Assembly: GCA_028285165.1 (NCBI GenBank)
Contig: JANQQB010000277.1
Span: 1 to 59,418, forward strand
Reading direction: 5' to 3'
DNA length: 59,418 nt
Source of the DNA: Rhodobiaceae bacterium
GTDB lineage: Bacteria; Pseudomonadota; Alphaproteobacteria; Rhizobiales; JANQQB01
In this document: positions 1-9,616 of the stretch, piece after piece
Layout of the letters: each line of letters begins with the position of its first letter
How positions within the stretch are numbered: the stretch's first letter is position 1
Notes under the pieces: model-generated
The model's input: the letters and a program-made list of their open reading frames with translations, nothing else
Databases searched by the model: none
What the model was told of the DNA's origin: nothing
Made by a program: the position numbers and the translations under genes

Positions 1-2
1 GT

Positions 3-704
3 ATGGCCGCCGAACACCGGCAAGGCCTGGAAACCGCCTCACACGACATCAGACAACCCCTGGCTTCGCTGCGCCTCAGCCTCGATGCGGCCATGTCCCG
101 ATCCGGCGAGGACAAGGCGACACGCGACCGCCTCTCCGAGACATTCGATTACCTGGATCGTCTGGCCGCCGGTTACGCAGCCGAACCGGACAATGAGAGC
201 GCGGACGGATCAAAGGTCGGGCTCGAGCCTGCCGACCTGACGGCTGACGAACCGCCGGCCGATGCCGAGCCCTATGCCATCGCCCTGGTTGTCGATGCGG
301 TTTCGGCCATGTTCGCCAACGAAGCCCGTGCGAAAGGCCTGGAGTTTCAAGTTCATGGGGCTGACGGCGAGACAAAGGTGCCGGTAATGGCGATAATGCG
401 CATCTTGAGCAATCTGGTTTCCAACGCCGTCAAACACACAGAAGCGGGCCGCGTATCGATTGATGCGCGCGCGGTCGCCAACAATATCCTGATTTCAGTC
501 TGCGACACCGGATCCGGCATGAGTCCGGCGGAATTCGACATTCTGCGGCAGCGCCGACAAAAGGGCGACGGATCCGAGGGACATGGCCTGGGATTGGCGA
601 TCGTCGATGATCTGTGTCGCGACAACGGCGTCCTGCTTGAAGTACGGGAGCCGGAAGGCGGCGGAACCTGCGTTGAGCTTCGCATGCCCGGCACCGGGCG
701 GTGA
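3..704 (+). CDS. Sensor histidine kinase, 3' part (5' end outside window)
   Basis: This is the C-terminal kinase core of a two-component sensor. The H-box SHDIRQPL is near residue 14, so phosphorylation is expected on that histidine. The ATP-binding half carries the N-box LVSNAVKHT, the G1 box DTGSGM and the G2 box GHGLGLAI. Family members have sensor or PAS domains before the H-box; none is visible, so the first in-frame ATG at base 3 is probably internal and the gene starts to the left. An acidic, low-complexity stretch separates the dimerisation helices from the ATPase domain. No response regulator follows; the next gene is ureD after about 70 bases. The signal it senses cannot be told from this fragment. 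Confidence 0.85.
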   Translation: MAAEHRQGLETASHDIRQPLASLRLSLDAAMSRSGEDKATRDRLSETFDYLDRLAAGYAAEPDNESADGSKVGLEPADLTADEPPADAEPYAIALVVDAVSAMFANEARAKGLEFQVHGADGETKVPVMAIMRILSNLVSNAVKHTEAGRVSIDARAVANNILISVCDTGSGMSPAEFDILRQRRQKGDGSEGHGLGLAIVDDLCRDNGVLLEVREPEGGGTCVELRMPGTGR

Positions 705-776
705 AGAAAACCGCCTCTTGGCCAAGGTCGGTCGTCGGGATAGGCTGGTCGTTCAACCCTCCCGGATCCCGCCATT

Positions 777-1664
777 TTGCAAACGCTCTGCACGGACTTC
801 GACACACAGCTGGAAACAGGCACCGGCAATACTCCCCGCCTCCAGCGCACATCGGGCACCGGACGGCTGTCGGTTCGGCGTCGCGAGGGTCGCTCGGTCG
901 TTGGCGATCTGTACCAGGAAGGCGCCGCAAAGATCCGGATGCCCAAAGTGCATTCAGGGCCGATCCTGGAAGCCGTTCTGATGAACACGGCCGGCGGTCT
1001 GACCGGGGGTGATGTCTTTGACTGGCAGATCACCGTCGACGAGGCGGCCTGCGCCGTTGCCACAACGCCGGCCTGCGAGCGGATATACCGCACAACGGGA
1101 GGCGCGGCCCGCATCGAGACCAGGCTCACCGTCGGTCCGCACGCGGCGCTGGCCTATCTGCCCCAGGAGACCATCGTCTACGACCGCGCGGCCCTTTCCC
1201 GACGGATCGAAGCCGACCTGGCGCCGAATGCCTCGCTCTTGTTGCTCGAAAGCCTGATCTTCGGTCGCGCGGCCATGGGAGAAATCGTGCATACGGCCGA
1301 TATCCTGGATTCCTGGCGCATCCGGAGCGACGGACGGCTGCTGCATGCCGAACAGCTCCAGTTCCAGGGCGACATCCCGGCCCTGTTCGCCAAAGCGAGC
1401 GTCACCGGCGGCGCACCGGCCATGGCCACCTGTCTGTTCGTTCACGACCGGGCCGCTGACATCGTTGACGGCGTTCGAGACCGGATCGGAGCGCATGGCG
1501 GCGCCAGCGCATGGCGGGTCCTCGATCGCGATAAATTGCTGATCCGCGTCGTCGCGCACGACGGCCTGACATTGCGCAGTGCGCTCATTCCAGCCTTGTT
1601 GCAGTGCAACAAAAACCTGCTAGGATCGGACCAATACACACTGCCCAAAGTATGGTCTTTGTAA
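777..1664 (+). CDS. ureD: Urease accessory protein UreD
   Basis: UreD is the scaffold that binds apo-urease and, with UreF and UreG, loads nickel into the active site. The protein (295 aa) has the family's N-terminal pattern of an LQRTSG strand, then GAAKIRMPK and the [11 protein letters not shown] motif near residue 85; length is normal. No ATG precedes the conserved part, so a TTG at 777 is taken as start; it has only a weak ribosome-binding site. It opens the urease operon, 10 bases before ureA, the usual alphaproteobacterial order. Confidence 0.93.
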   Translation: MQTLCTDFDTQLETGTGNTPRLQRTSGTGRLSVRRREGRSVVGDLYQEGAAKIRMPKVHSGPILEAVLMNTAGGLTGGDVFDWQITVDEAACAVATTPACERIYRTTGGAARIETRLTVGPHAALAYLPQETIVYDRAALSRRIEADLAPNASLLLLESLIFGRAAMGEIVHTADILDSWRIRSDGRLLHAEQLQFQGDIPALFAKASVTGGAPAMATCLFVHDRAADIVDGVRDRIGAHGGASAWRVLDRDKLLIRVVAHDGLTLRSALIPALLQCNKNLLGSDQYTLPKVWSL

Positions 1665-1674
1665 AGGGAACGCG

Positions 1675-1977
1675 ATGTACCTGACTCCCCGCGAGAAAGA
1701 CAAGCTTCTGGTCGCAATGGCGGCGGAAGTCGCACGCAAACGCCTGACACGCGGCGTCAAACTGAACCATCCTGAAGCCATTGCACTGATCTCCGATTTT
1801 GTCGTCGAAGGTGCCCGCGACGGGCGCAGTGTGGCGGATCTGATGGACGCCGGTGCACAGGTCCTGACCCGCAGCCAGGTCATGGAGGGCGTCGCCGACA
1901 TGATCCACGACATACAGGTCGAGGCGACCTTCCCCGACGGCGTGAAACTCGTCACCGTGCACGAACCGATCCGCTGA
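1675..1977 (+). CDS. ureA: Urease gamma subunit UreA
   Basis: This is the smallest structural subunit of the nickel urease that hydrolyses urea to ammonia and carbamate. The 100-aa protein starts [12 protein letters not shown] and carries the family hallmarks [12 protein letters not shown] and [21 protein letters not shown], with the expected length. It sits between ureD and ureB in a single transcriptional direction. About 130 bases separate it from ureB, more than elsewhere in the operon. Confidence 0.97.
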   Translation: MYLTPREKDKLLVAMAAEVARKRLTRGVKLNHPEAIALISDFVVEGARDGRSVADLMDAGAQVLTRSQVMEGVADMIHDIQVEATFPDGVKLVTVHEPIR

Positions 1978-2106
1978 CCCATCTCATCGAACCGGTGTTT
2001 GAAAACTGCACTGGTACCCGCCCCCTTCGTCCCTCCAAACCCTTCACAAGCCGTAAGACAAGACCAAAGGCAGCACCGGCATCCGCCAACAGAAAGGCCG
2101 ATCCAG

Positions 2107-2412
2107 ATGATTCCGGGAGAAATCCGAACCGCGGAAGGCGATATAGAATTCAACGCAGGCGCCGCGGCGGTGACGCTGACCGTCGCCAATACGGGGGACC
2201 GCCCGATCCAGGTCGGCAGCCACTACCATTTCTTCGAGACCAATGAAGCCCTGTCTTTCGACCGGGACAAAGCGCGCGGCATGCGCCTGGATATCGCTCC
2301 TGGCACGGCGGTTCGCTTTGAGCCCGGCCAGACCCGTTCCGTTGAGCTTGTGCCCATTGCCGGAAAGCGGGTGATTTACGGGTTCCAGCAAAAAATCATG
2401 GGAGCGCTCTGA
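2107..2412 (+). CDS. ureB: Urease beta subunit UreB
   Basis: This is the second structural urease subunit. The conserved N-terminus [16 protein letters not shown] fixes the start at 2107 although the frame stays open back to 1999; the upstream extension is proline- and glutamine-rich and not family-like. Motifs [11 protein letters not shown] and a C-terminal GKRVIYGFQ are present, and the 101-aa length is typical. Its stop overlaps the ureC start by one base (TGATG), indicating translational coupling. Confidence 0.95.
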   Translation: MIPGEIRTAEGDIEFNAGAAAVTLTVANTGDRPIQVGSHYHFFETNEALSFDRDKARGMRLDIAPGTAVRFEPGQTRSVELVPIAGKRVIYGFQQKIMGAL

Positions 2413-4124
2413 TGCCCGCCCGCATCAGCCGTGCCGCATATGCGGACATGTTCGGCCCGACCGTCGGCGACAAGGTCCGGCTTGCGGACACCGAATTGTT
2501 CATCGAAGTCGAACGCGACCTGACGACCTACGGCGAAGAGGTCAAGTTCGGCGGCGGCAAGGTCATTCGGGACGGCATGGGCCAGAGCCAGACGACCCGG
2601 GCCGAAGGGGCGGTCGATACGGTGATCACCAATGCGCTGATCGTCGATCATACAGGGATCTACAAAGCCGATGTCGGTCTGAAATCGGGCGAGATCCACT
2701 CCATCGGCAAAGCCGGAAATCCGGATACCCAGGCCGGCGTCGACATCGTGATCGGTCCGGGAACGGAGGCCATTGCCGGCGAAGGCAAGATCCTGACCGC
2801 GGGCGGTTTCGATGCGCATATCCACTTCATCTGTCCGCAGCAGATCGAAGAAGCGCTGATGTCGGGCGTCACAACGATGCTCGGCGGCGGAACCGGCCCG
2901 GCACATGGAACACTTGCGACGACGTGCACGCCCGGTCCGTGGCATATCGGGCGCATGATGCAGGCGGCGGATGCCTTCCCGGTCAATCTGGCGTTTTCGG
3001 CAAAGGGCAACGCTTCGCGGCCGGAGGCTTTGTATGAAATGGTGCTGGGTGGCGCCTGCGCCCTCAAGCTGCATGAGGATTGGGGTACGACGCCCGCCGC
3101 CATCGATACCTGTCTGTCCGTCGCCGACGAACACGACATTCAGGTCATGATTCACACCGATACGCTCAACGAAAGCGGTTTTGTCGAAAACACCGTGGAA
3201 GCCTTCAAGGAACGCACCATTCATGCGTTCCACACCGAAGGCGCCGGTGGCGGCCATGCGCCGGACATCATCAAGGTCTGCGGGCTCGGCAACGTCATCC
3301 CCTCTTCGACCAATCCGACACGGCCCTACACGGTCAACACGATCGCGGAACATCTCGACATGCTGATGGTCTGCCATCACTTGGACGGCAACATTCCGGA
3401 AGACGTTGCGTTCGCGGAAAGCCGTATCCGTAAGGAAACCATCGCGGCCGAGGACATCCTGCATGACATGGGCGCGTTTTCGATCATCGCGTCCGACAGC
3501 CAGGCGATGGGCCGCGTGGGCGAAGTGCTTATCCGGACCTGGCAAAGCGCCGACAAGATGAAGCGCCAGCGCGGGACACTGGCTGAAGAGACCGGCGATA
3601 ACGACAATCTGCGCGTTCGGCGCTACATCGCCAAATATACGATCAATCCGGCCATCGCGCACGGCATGTCCAAGCAGATCGGCTCTGTCGAACCCGGCAA
3701 ACGGGCCGACCTCGTGCTCTGGAACCCGGCGTTCTTCGGCGTCAAGCCGGACCTTGTCATGGTCGGCGGCACGATCGCTGCAGCCCCGATGGGCGACCCG
3801 AACGCGTCTATCCCGACGCCACAGCCGGTGCACTATCGGCCGATGTTCGGCGCCTTCGGTCGCGCCCTTGAAGCGTCTTCGGTCATCTTCGTCTCAAAGG
3901 CCGCGCTCGATACCGATCTGCATGAAACCCTGCAGATCGCCAAACCATTCGTCGCGGTGGAGAACACCCGATCGGGGATCGGCAAGGCGTCTATGGTCCA
4001 CAACGCTGCGACGCCGGAAATCGAAGTCGACCCGGAAACCTATGAAGTGCGCGCGAACGGTGAATTGCTGACCTGCGAACCGGCCGATAAACTGCCGATG
4101 GCGCAACGCTATTTCCTGTTCTGA
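2412..4124 (+). CDS. ureC: Urease alpha subunit UreC (catalytic)
   Basis: This is the catalytic subunit holding the di-nickel centre. All ligands can be located: His136 and His138 (AHIH), the lysine to be carbamylated at 219 (ALKLHED), His248 (MIHTD), His274 (FHTEG) and Asp362 (ASDSQ). The mobile flap Cys321-His322 (MVCHHLDG) is intact. The 570-aa length is normal. These residues match the Klebsiella enzyme with an offset of two, so an active urease is expected once UreDEFG have assembled the metal site. Confidence 0.98.
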   Translation: MPARISRAAYADMFGPTVGDKVRLADTELFIEVERDLTTYGEEVKFGGGKVIRDGMGQSQTTRAEGAVDTVITNALIVDHTGIYKADVGLKSGEIHSIGKAGNPDTQAGVDIVIGPGTEAIAGEGKILTAGGFDAHIHFICPQQIEEALMSGVTTMLGGGTGPAHGTLATTCTPGPWHIGRMMQAADAFPVNLAFSAKGNASRPEALYEMVLGGACALKLHEDWGTTPAAIDTCLSVADEHDIQVMIHTDTLNESGFVENTVEAFKERTIHAFHTEGAGGGHAPDIIKVCGLGNVIPSSTNPTRPYTVNTIAEHLDMLMVCHHLDGNIPEDVAFAESRIRKETIAAEDILHDMGAFSIIASDSQAMGRVGEVLIRTWQSADKMKRQRGTLAEETGDNDNLRVRRYIAKYTINPAIAHGMSKQIGSVEPGKRADLVLWNPAFFGVKPDLVMVGGTIAAAPMGDPNASIPTPQPVHYRPMFGAFGRALEASSVIFVSKAALDTDLHETLQIAKPFVAVENTRSGIGKASMVHNAATPEIEVDPETYEVRANGELLTCEPADKLPMAQRYFLF

Positions 4125-4131
4125 GGTTGTC

Positions 4132-4428
4132 ATGATCGTTCTTGTCGCAACGCTGCGCATCAAACCCGGATCGCTGAATGCGGTCCTCGAAGCCGCCCGT
4201 CCCTGTATCGACGCGACCCGTCGCGAAACGGGCTGCATTTCCTACGATCTGCACCAGAGCCTGACGGATCCGGAATGCCTCGTCTTCGTTGAACGCTGGG
4301 AAAGCCGCGAAGCCCTCGCCTCCCACTTCGAAGCGCCGCACCTGATCGCCTGGCGCGAAGCCGGCGGACCGCATTTCGTCGATCGCAAGATCGAGATCAT
4401 CCATCCGGATTCCGTCGAAGTGCTCTGA
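4132..4428 (+). CDS. ABM-domain (antibiotic biosynthesis monooxygenase-like) small protein
   Basis: This 98-aa protein has the dimeric alpha/beta-barrel ABM fold pattern: a first strand MIVLVATLRIKPG, then ETGCISYDLHQS, FVERWESREALASHF and a final FVDRKIEI strand. Members of the family are cofactor-free monooxygenases, quinol oxygenases, haem-degrading enzymes or stress proteins, so the name does not fix the substrate. It lies inside the urease operon, 7 bases after ureC and 1 base before ureE. Co-transcription with urease is therefore almost certain, but a role in urease maturation is only a guess. Confidence 0.85.
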   Translation: MIVLVATLRIKPGSLNAVLEAARPCIDATRRETGCISYDLHQSLTDPECLVFVERWESREALASHFEAPHLIAWREAGGPHFVDRKIEIIHPDSVEVL

Positions 4429-4429
4429 G

Positions 4430-4879
4430 ATGATTGCAAACGTGGTCGCCGTAAGGCCGAAGGGACACTGGAAGGCGGACGATACGATCACGCTGGACGA
4501 AGCGGCCCGTTTCCGGCGACGCATGGTCATGCATTCGGACAACGGAACCGGCTTCCTGCTCGACCTGCCTGAGGCGCGCCTGCTTCGGCATGGAGAAGGT
4601 CTGGAACTGGACGACGGCCGTGTCATGCGCGTGCTGGCCGCGCCGGAACCGCTCTACGAGGTGCGCGGCGACGATCGCCTGCATCTGTTGCGTCTCGCCT
4701 GGCACATGGGCAATCGTCACCTGCCCGCTCAAATCGAAGAGGACCGGATCCTCATTCGGCGCGACCACGTCATACGATCGATGCTGGAGGGATTGGGCGG
4801 CCGTATCGTCGACACCGAAGCACCTTTCGATCCGGAAGGCGGCGCCTATGGCGACGCGCATGGCACCCATGGACATTGA
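4430..4879 (+). CDS. ureE: Urease accessory nickel chaperone UreE
   Basis: UreE delivers Ni2+ to the UreDFG-urease complex. The 149-aa protein has the N-terminal peptide-binding domain and a metal-binding domain with LAWHMGNRHLP, whose His is the conserved interface nickel ligand. The C-terminus ends in a short histidine-containing tail (AHGTHGH), much shorter than the long His-rich tail of Klebsiella UreE, so its storage capacity is probably small. It overlaps the start of ureF. Confidence 0.95.
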   Translation: MIANVVAVRPKGHWKADDTITLDEAARFRRRMVMHSDNGTGFLLDLPEARLLRHGEGLELDDGRVMRVLAAPEPLYEVRGDDRLHLLRLAWHMGNRHLPAQIEEDRILIRRDHVIRSMLEGLGGRIVDTEAPFDPEGGAYGDAHGTHGH

Positions 4880-5558
4880 TAGCGGTCAGACAGGGCGTAG
4901 CGTGCTTCCGGACCAGGTCCGCATGCTCACCTGGTTTTCGGCCGCCTTCCCGACCGGAGCCTTTGCCTACAGCCACGGTCTTGAACGCGCCGTGCATGAT
5001 GGCCTCGTCAGCGACCGGCAGACACTGGAGAACTGGCTTGCCGATCTGATGGCTTACGGGACCGGGTGGAATGACGCGATCGTCTGCGCCCATGCCTGGA
5101 AAGCCGCGGCAGGCGGCGAGGATTGTGGTCCGATCTGCGATCTGGCTATCGCCTTGCACGGATCGTCGGAACGCGCTCTGGAGAGCCTCGCGCAAGGCAA
5201 CGCCTTCGTTACGGCCGTACGGGCTTGGCCCACGCCGACGGTCCTGCCGCTTCCGGCAGATTGCCCGCTTCCGGTCGCCGTCGGAGCCGTCACGGGCTTC
5301 CACGGCATTCCCTGCCCGGTCGCGGTTGCGGCATTCCTGCAGAGTTTCGTCAATGGGCTCGTGCAGGGTTGCCTGCGCTTGCTGCCGATCGGTCAGCAAG
5401 CCGGTCTGGAAACCGTCGCGTCGCTTGAGCCGCACCTGATCGCCGTCGCCGAAGCCGCGTCCAAGGCAAACCTTGATGATCTCGGATCTGCCACGCTGAT
5501 GTCGGAAATCGTTGCCATGAAACACGAAACCCAATCGAGCAGGATATTCCGGTCATGA
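4860..5558 (+). CDS. ureF: Urease accessory protein UreF
   Basis: UreF is the helical protein that couples UreD to UreG and gates GTP hydrolysis during nickel insertion. The motif [21 protein letters not shown] near the N-terminus and a later ALAQ-rich helical region identify it. Two ATGs (4860 and 4869) lie in frame just before the conserved part; either start overlaps the ureE 3' end. The frame is open further upstream to 4590, but that part is the ureE gene in another frame. The end overlaps ureG by four bases. Confidence 0.93.
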   Translation: MAPMDIDSGQTGRSVLPDQVRMLTWFSAAFPTGAFAYSHGLERAVHDGLVSDRQTLENWLADLMAYGTGWNDAIVCAHAWKAAAGGEDCGPICDLAIALHGSSERALESLAQGNAFVTAVRAWPTPTVLPLPADCPLPVAVGAVTGFHGIPCPVAVAAFLQSFVNGLVQGCLRLLPIGQQAGLETVASLEPHLIAVAEAASKANLDDLGSATLMSEIVAMKHETQSSRIFRS

Positions 5559-6175
5559 CCCTGTCGCCCAACGGCCCCTTGCGGGTCGGCATAGGAGGCC
5601 CGGTCGGATCGGGCAAGACGACGCTCACCGAAAAACTCTGCAAGGCGATGCGCGATACCTATTCGCTCGGCGTGATCACCAACGATATCTACACACGCGA
5701 GGATGCCGACGCCCTCGTGCGATTGCAGGCGCTTTCCTCCGACCGCGTCGTTGGCGTGGAGACCGGCGGATGTCCGCATACCGCCATACGAGAGGATGCT
5801 TCGATCAATCTTGCGGCCATCGACTCGCTCAACGAACGTCATCCCGATCTCGATATCGTATTTGTCGAATCCGGCGGCGACAATCTGGCGGCAACGTTTT
5901 CGCCGCAACTGGCCGACATCACCCTCTACGTGATCTCTGTCTGCCAGGGCGAAGAGATCCCGCGCAAGGGCGGCCCCGCCATTGTGCGCTCCGATCTCTT
6001 GATCATCAACAAATCGGACCTCGCACCGCATGTCGGTGCCGATCTGGAAGTCATGCGGCGCGACGCGGAGACCATGCGAGCGGGCAAACCGTTCCTGTTC
6101 AGCGACATGCGCCGCGGAAACGGGGTCGACGATGTGGTGACTTTTCTCGCCGAGGCAGGCGGCTTGCGGCACTGA
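5555..6175 (+). CDS. ureG: Urease accessory GTPase UreG
   Basis: UreG is a SIMIBI-class GTPase that carries nickel and powers its insertion into urease. The P-loop [10 protein letters not shown] covers residues 14-23, the nickel-binding Cys73-Pro-His75 lies in ETGGCPHTA, and the guanine-specificity motif NKSD is at 152-155. Length (206 aa) is typical. It overlaps ureF by four bases (ATGA) and is the last gene of the operon; a convergent gene follows after 16 bases. Confidence 0.97.
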   Translation: MTLSPNGPLRVGIGGPVGSGKTTLTEKLCKAMRDTYSLGVITNDIYTREDADALVRLQALSSDRVVGVETGGCPHTAIREDASINLAAIDSLNERHPDLDIVFVESGGDNLAATFSPQLADITLYVISVCQGEEIPRKGGPAIVRSDLLIINKSDLAPHVGADLEVMRRDAETMRAGKPFLFSDMRRGNGVDDVVTFLAEAGGLRH

Positions 6176-6191
6176 CTGCAAACCAATCAGC

Positions 6192-7289
6192 TTACGCCGC
6201 CAGATCCACAGATTTCAGGTCCTCGATGATCTTCAGGCCCAACGGTTCGAAGGCGCGAACGAAATCCATGTCGAGACAGCCGGACATGGAATACAGCATC
6301 TGCATGGCACCGCGCGGTGACATGGGATCTTTGTAGGATCGCTTGTCCACCAGGGCGGAAAACACGTCGACAATAGTCAGCATGCGAACCGGATCACAGA
6401 TCGCTTCGCCGGCAAGGCCGCGAGGATAGCCGGTGCCGTTCAGATATTCGTGGTGTTCGTGGACAAGTTTCAGGGTTAACGGGTCCCAATTGCCGTCGCT
6501 CTTCAGGATTTCATAGCCAAGTGACGCATGGGTTCGGACGATACCCTGTTCTTCCGGTGTGAGCGGGGTCTCCTTGTCGAGCAGTTCGAGCGGGATCCGG
6601 GCCTTGCCGACATCGTGCATCAGGGCGCCAAGCACCATGCGGGTCTTGTCGCGATCGCCGAACCCCAGATGGGTTGCAAACGCCATCGTCAAACCGGCGA
6701 CATGCATGCTGTGACGGTAGGAATAGGAATGGTGGCCGTTGATGGCCGATAAAAACTCCAGTGCACCGCCGTGCTGTATCGCATTGCAAATGTGCTGGGC
6801 GCTCCTGTCAAAGACCGCCCTTGGCAACGGTAATCCGGATTGCACAGCGCTCGTAATGACATGCAGGCATTCAAGGCCGCTCTGCGAGGCTTCAAGACAA
6901 TGGTTCGGGCCGTTCCGCATCAGGGCACGAAAATGATCAGATGCGTTGCAGACAGCGTCCAGCAGCTTTCGTGTGTCGGCGGGACGGTCGACGGTGGCGC
7001 GAGCCTTCAGTGTCGCGGCCTGGACCACATCCTGGCGCGATCCCCGGTCCACCAGGAACACTTTTGGAATCTCGACGCATCCCGCTTTCTCGCAATATGA
7101 ACGATATTGTTCGAGAAGATCCCGCTTCTTGAGATCGATGCCGACAACGGCACCGGGATAGCCTGATAGATCAGGTACATTATCGGCTGTAATCGGATAT
7201 TCTGTAAGCAGAAAAAACTTCCGCAACGTCTGCCGAACGTGCTGGAGGTCTTCCTCGAAGTCGGAAAGGAGCAGCAGTCTGGTATCCAT
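6192..7289 (-). CDS. HD-GYP domain protein with degenerate receiver-like N-terminus
   Basis: This is a predicted cyclic-di-GMP phosphodiesterase (365 aa). Residues 1-120 look like a response-regulator fold (LLLLSDFEED, then VVGID), but the usual Lys-Pro near its end reads DRP, so normal phosphorylation control is doubtful. The HD-GYP domain has YRHSMHVAGL (His193, His196), the HD pair His225-Asp226 in LMHDVGK, RTHASLG, and HHEYLNGTGYP at 279-289 where Asn replaces the common Asp after the HHE. It lies convergent to ureG, with its promoter probably in the AT-rich region to its right. Confidence 0.88.
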   Translation of the reverse strand: MDTRLLLLSDFEEDLQHVRQTLRKFFLLTEYPITADNVPDLSGYPGAVVGIDLKKRDLLEQYRSYCEKAGCVEIPKVFLVDRGSRQDVVQAATLKARATVDRPADTRKLLDAVCNASDHFRALMRNGPNHCLEASQSGLECLHVITSAVQSGLPLPRAVFDRSAQHICNAIQHGGALEFLSAINGHHSYSYRHSMHVAGLTMAFATHLGFGDRDKTRMVLGALMHDVGKARIPLELLDKETPLTPEEQGIVRTHASLGYEILKSDGNWDPLTLKLVHEHHEYLNGTGYPRGLAGEAICDPVRMLTIVDVFSALVDKRSYKDPMSPRGAMQMLYSMSGCLDMDFVRAFEPLGLKIIEDLKSVDLAA

Positions 7290-7627
7290 AGCCCTGCCAT
7301 CGCGGCGGCATTCCGCTCGTCATCGGCCCGCCAAAAGTTTGCCTCGCTCTTTCGCGCAACCTGTCAATAACCACAACAGTCTGACAACTTTGGCGCATAC
7401 ATATTAAGAAGGGCTGAATTTTTATCGGCTCTTTTTTAGAGGTATTTCTCGTTATGTTAGCAATTTATGATTGAAAAACGAACAAAAGGCTCCAATCTCT
7501 ACTTCAATGTTCTGATGGGTGCCGATCGAACCATTCAGCATCATAACGCGACCCCGCGCTGATCTGTCGGCTGGCAATCTGCCGTACCATGCAACGATTC
7601 TAACCTCTGGAAATTTTAGGTTCCGGC
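7290..7627. other. AT-rich divergent intergenic region
   Basis: No convincing gene lies between the divergent HD-GYP and hydrolase genes. The stretch 7380-7500 is clearly AT-rich compared with its surroundings, as expected for promoters of both genes. A weak hairpin (GGGCTGA paired with TCGGCTC, with G-U pairs) followed by six T lies near 7411-7436, but no plus-strand gene precedes it. Confidence 0.5.
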
Positions 7628-8578
7628 ATGCGCCGCATTCTGAGATACCTTTTTATCGCCCTTGCCGGTCTGGTTGTTGTTCCGGCACTCGTCGTCGGCG
7701 CTCTCCTGGCCGGTGGGTGGTCGCAATTGTCGATCTTCAACGCCGTTATTCCTTACGACAGCGGCGGCGATCGTATCGCAGAGGGCGTCGCCTACGGTCC
7801 CCACGCGCGGCATCGGCTCGACATTTATCGGCCGGACGACACAGACACTGCGCCGATCCTGTTTTTCATCTACGGCGGTTCCTGGAACAGCGGGTCGAGA
7901 GCGGACTATGCATTTGTTGGCCGCGCGTTTGCCGCACAGGGTTTCCTCACCGTCATCGCGGATTACCGTCTGGTGCCGGAAGTCCGCTATCCGGATTTTG
8001 TTCGCGACGGCGCCAGGGCGATTGCCTGGATCAGAACGGCGGCAACACGGTATGGCGGAGATCCGACGCGGCTCTTCCTGCTGGGACATTCCGCCGGGGC
8101 TTACAACGCGATGATGCTGATCCTTGATCGCGGCTTTTTGAACGAGGTTGGACTGTCGACGGACAGTGTCACCGCGGCGGCCGGACTGTCCGGCCCGTAC
8201 GACTTTCTGCCATTGGCCCGCGACAGCACGCGCGCCGCCTTCGCTCAGGCGGCTGACCTGGAGAAAACCCAACCGGTCCATCTTGTGAGCCCCGACGCGC
8301 CGCCGATCCTGCTGGCGACCGGCGCCGATGACAACCTCGTAGGCCGCAAGAATATCGTCAACCTGGCCGCGCGCCTGCAGGATGCGGGCATACGCCATCG
8401 TTCGATCGTGTATCCGGGCGTCGATCATGCCGGAACCCTGCTGGCGATAAGCCGCCCATTCCGAAGCCGGGCTCCCGTCATCCAGGACGTTGTTGCCTTC
8501 TTTCAGGAAAGACTGGCCACAAGGGAACGCGCGCTCCGGCCAGTCGGTCTCACCTCAGTGCCAGAGTACCGGCCATGA
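7628..8578 (+). CDS. Alpha/beta hydrolase, esterase/lipase-like, membrane-anchored or exported
   Basis: This 316-aa protein has an N-terminal hydrophobic segment (about residues 7-30) that is a signal anchor. The hydrolase core shows an oxyanion-type FIYGGSW (in place of HGGG), the nucleophile elbow GHSAG, an acid region ATGADDNLV and a C-terminal VDHAGT histidine. This pattern fits the carboxylesterase/BD-FAE (HSL-like) group that deacylates small or plant-derived esters. The substrate is unknown. The 3' end overlaps the convergent PhzF gene by 29 bases. Confidence 0.85.
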   Translation: MRRILRYLFIALAGLVVVPALVVGALLAGGWSQLSIFNAVIPYDSGGDRIAEGVAYGPHARHRLDIYRPDDTDTAPILFFIYGGSWNSGSRADYAFVGRAFAAQGFLTVIADYRLVPEVRYPDFVRDGARAIAWIRTAATRYGGDPTRLFLLGHSAGAYNAMMLILDRGFLNEVGLSTDSVTAAAGLSGPYDFLPLARDSTRAAFAQAADLEKTQPVHLVSPDAPPILLATGADDNLVGRKNIVNLAARLQDAGIRHRSIVYPGVDHAGTLLAISRPFRSRAPVIQDVVAFFQERLATRERALRPVGLTSVPEYRP

Positions 8579-9461
8579 CCGGAACGCACCGACCGGCCAC
8601 GGTTGTCGCCTCCACCGTGCCGTCGCGCTTGGTCGCCGTTGTCAAGAGGCGGCTCGGACGTCCCATCTCGAAACCCTGCAGAACCTCAAGCGACAAGTCG
8701 ACCGAGGTCCTGGGATCCAAATGCGCCAGCAGGCCGGCCAATGCGACATTGGCGCTGCCGGTCGCGGGATCCTCATTTATCCCGTCGAGCGGTGCAAACA
8801 ACCGAGCCCGAATGTCGTTTGCCCCATCCGGTGTGCGCACATAGAGCAGAATTCCTGTGCATCCGGGATCGGTCAATTCCTCCGCACAACCGGCGATATC
8901 CGGGATGGCACGAGCCAGGGCATCCACGGAGCGCACTTCAACGATTACGAACGGCGCGCCGCACGATCCCACAATCGGGGCATGGTTCGAGAGATCGAGG
9001 TCGTCCGGCGACAAACCGCAAGCGCGCGCAATGCCTTCCGCGGAATGGGTACGACCGGCGGCAAAGCGGCGCGGTGCGGTCAATCGCGCGCCGAGCACCA
9101 GCGCACCGTCCCTTTCAAGGTCAAGCGGAACAGGCCCGGCCTTTTGTTCGATGACGATACGGTCCGGATCGACCGGTTTGCCGTAAACGCTTCCCGCCCG
9201 GGCCAGCGCATAGGCCGTGCCGATATTGGGATGCCCCGCAAACGGCATCTCGCCCTTCGGCATGAAGATCCGCATCCTGGCCGTGTTGGCTTCATCGGCG
9301 GGCGGCAGCACGAAGGTCGTCTCTGACAGGTTGAATTCCGCCGCAATGGCCTGCATCTGCGGGTCCGTCAATCCGTCCGCATTCAGCACAACGGCCAGCG
9401 GATTGCCGCCGAACTGGGTTTCCGTGAAGACGTCGACGGTCACAAAGTCGTAGGTAGGCAT
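8550..9461 (-). CDS. PhzF family isomerase/epimerase
   Basis: PhzF-fold proteins are two-lobed isomerases related to diaminopimelate epimerase. The protein begins MPTYDFVTVDVFTETQFGGN and has FNLSETTFV with the family's catalytic-type glutamate nearby, the MPFAGHPNIGTAYAL motif, and EDPATGSANVALAGLL in the second lobe. Start 9461 is supported by a GGAGGG ribosome-binding site; the frame is open to 9638 but that extension crosses the promoter. Length is 303 aa. The physiological substrate is not predictable; no phenazine genes are near. It is divergent from an ArsR regulator that probably controls it. Confidence 0.92.
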   Translation of the reverse strand: MPTYDFVTVDVFTETQFGGNPLAVVLNADGLTDPQMQAIAAEFNLSETTFVLPPADEANTARMRIFMPKGEMPFAGHPNIGTAYALARAGSVYGKPVDPDRIVIEQKAGPVPLDLERDGALVLGARLTAPRRFAAGRTHSAEGIARACGLSPDDLDLSNHAPIVGSCGAPFVIVEVRSVDALARAIPDIAGCAEELTDPGCTGILLYVRTPDGANDIRARLFAPLDGINEDPATGSANVALAGLLAHLDPRTSVDLSLEVLQGFEMGRPSRLLTTATKRDGTVEATTVAGRCVPVMAGTLALR

Positions 9462-9505
9462 GGGTTTCCCTCCTGCCGGACGCATCTTGCCGTGCCTGAA
9501 ATATA

Positions 9506-9525
9506 AATTAGCGAATTTGCGAATT
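9506..9525. promoter_or_regulatory. Palindromic operator between phzF-like gene and arsR-like gene
   Basis: The 20 bases read AATTAGCGAATTTGCGAATT. The site fits AATTnGCnAATTnGCnAATT, an imperfect palindrome with 16 of 20 symmetrical positions, in an AT-rich spacer of a GC-rich genome. Position and length suit a dimeric ArsR-type repressor controlling both divergent genes. Binding is inferred. Confidence 0.55.
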
Positions 9526-9616
9526 GTAAACAGACAAACGCATCTGTTACGGTACAGAAAATGCACGACCGCTCGCCGGACATCCGGCATGACGTGCATA
9601 GGGTGCCATCGACGCA

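Noticed and set aside
1999-2106. N-terminal extension of UreB
   Set aside because: Proline/glutamine-rich, unlike the family; the conserved UreB start MIPGEI is at 2107.
2376-3833. 485-aa frame on the minus strand
   Set aside because: Antisense shadow of ureC; its sequence is His/Arg/Asp-rich without any family pattern.
7411-7436. Terminator-like hairpin followed by TTTTTT
   Set aside because: The stem needs several G-U pairs and no plus-strand gene lies upstream to be terminated.
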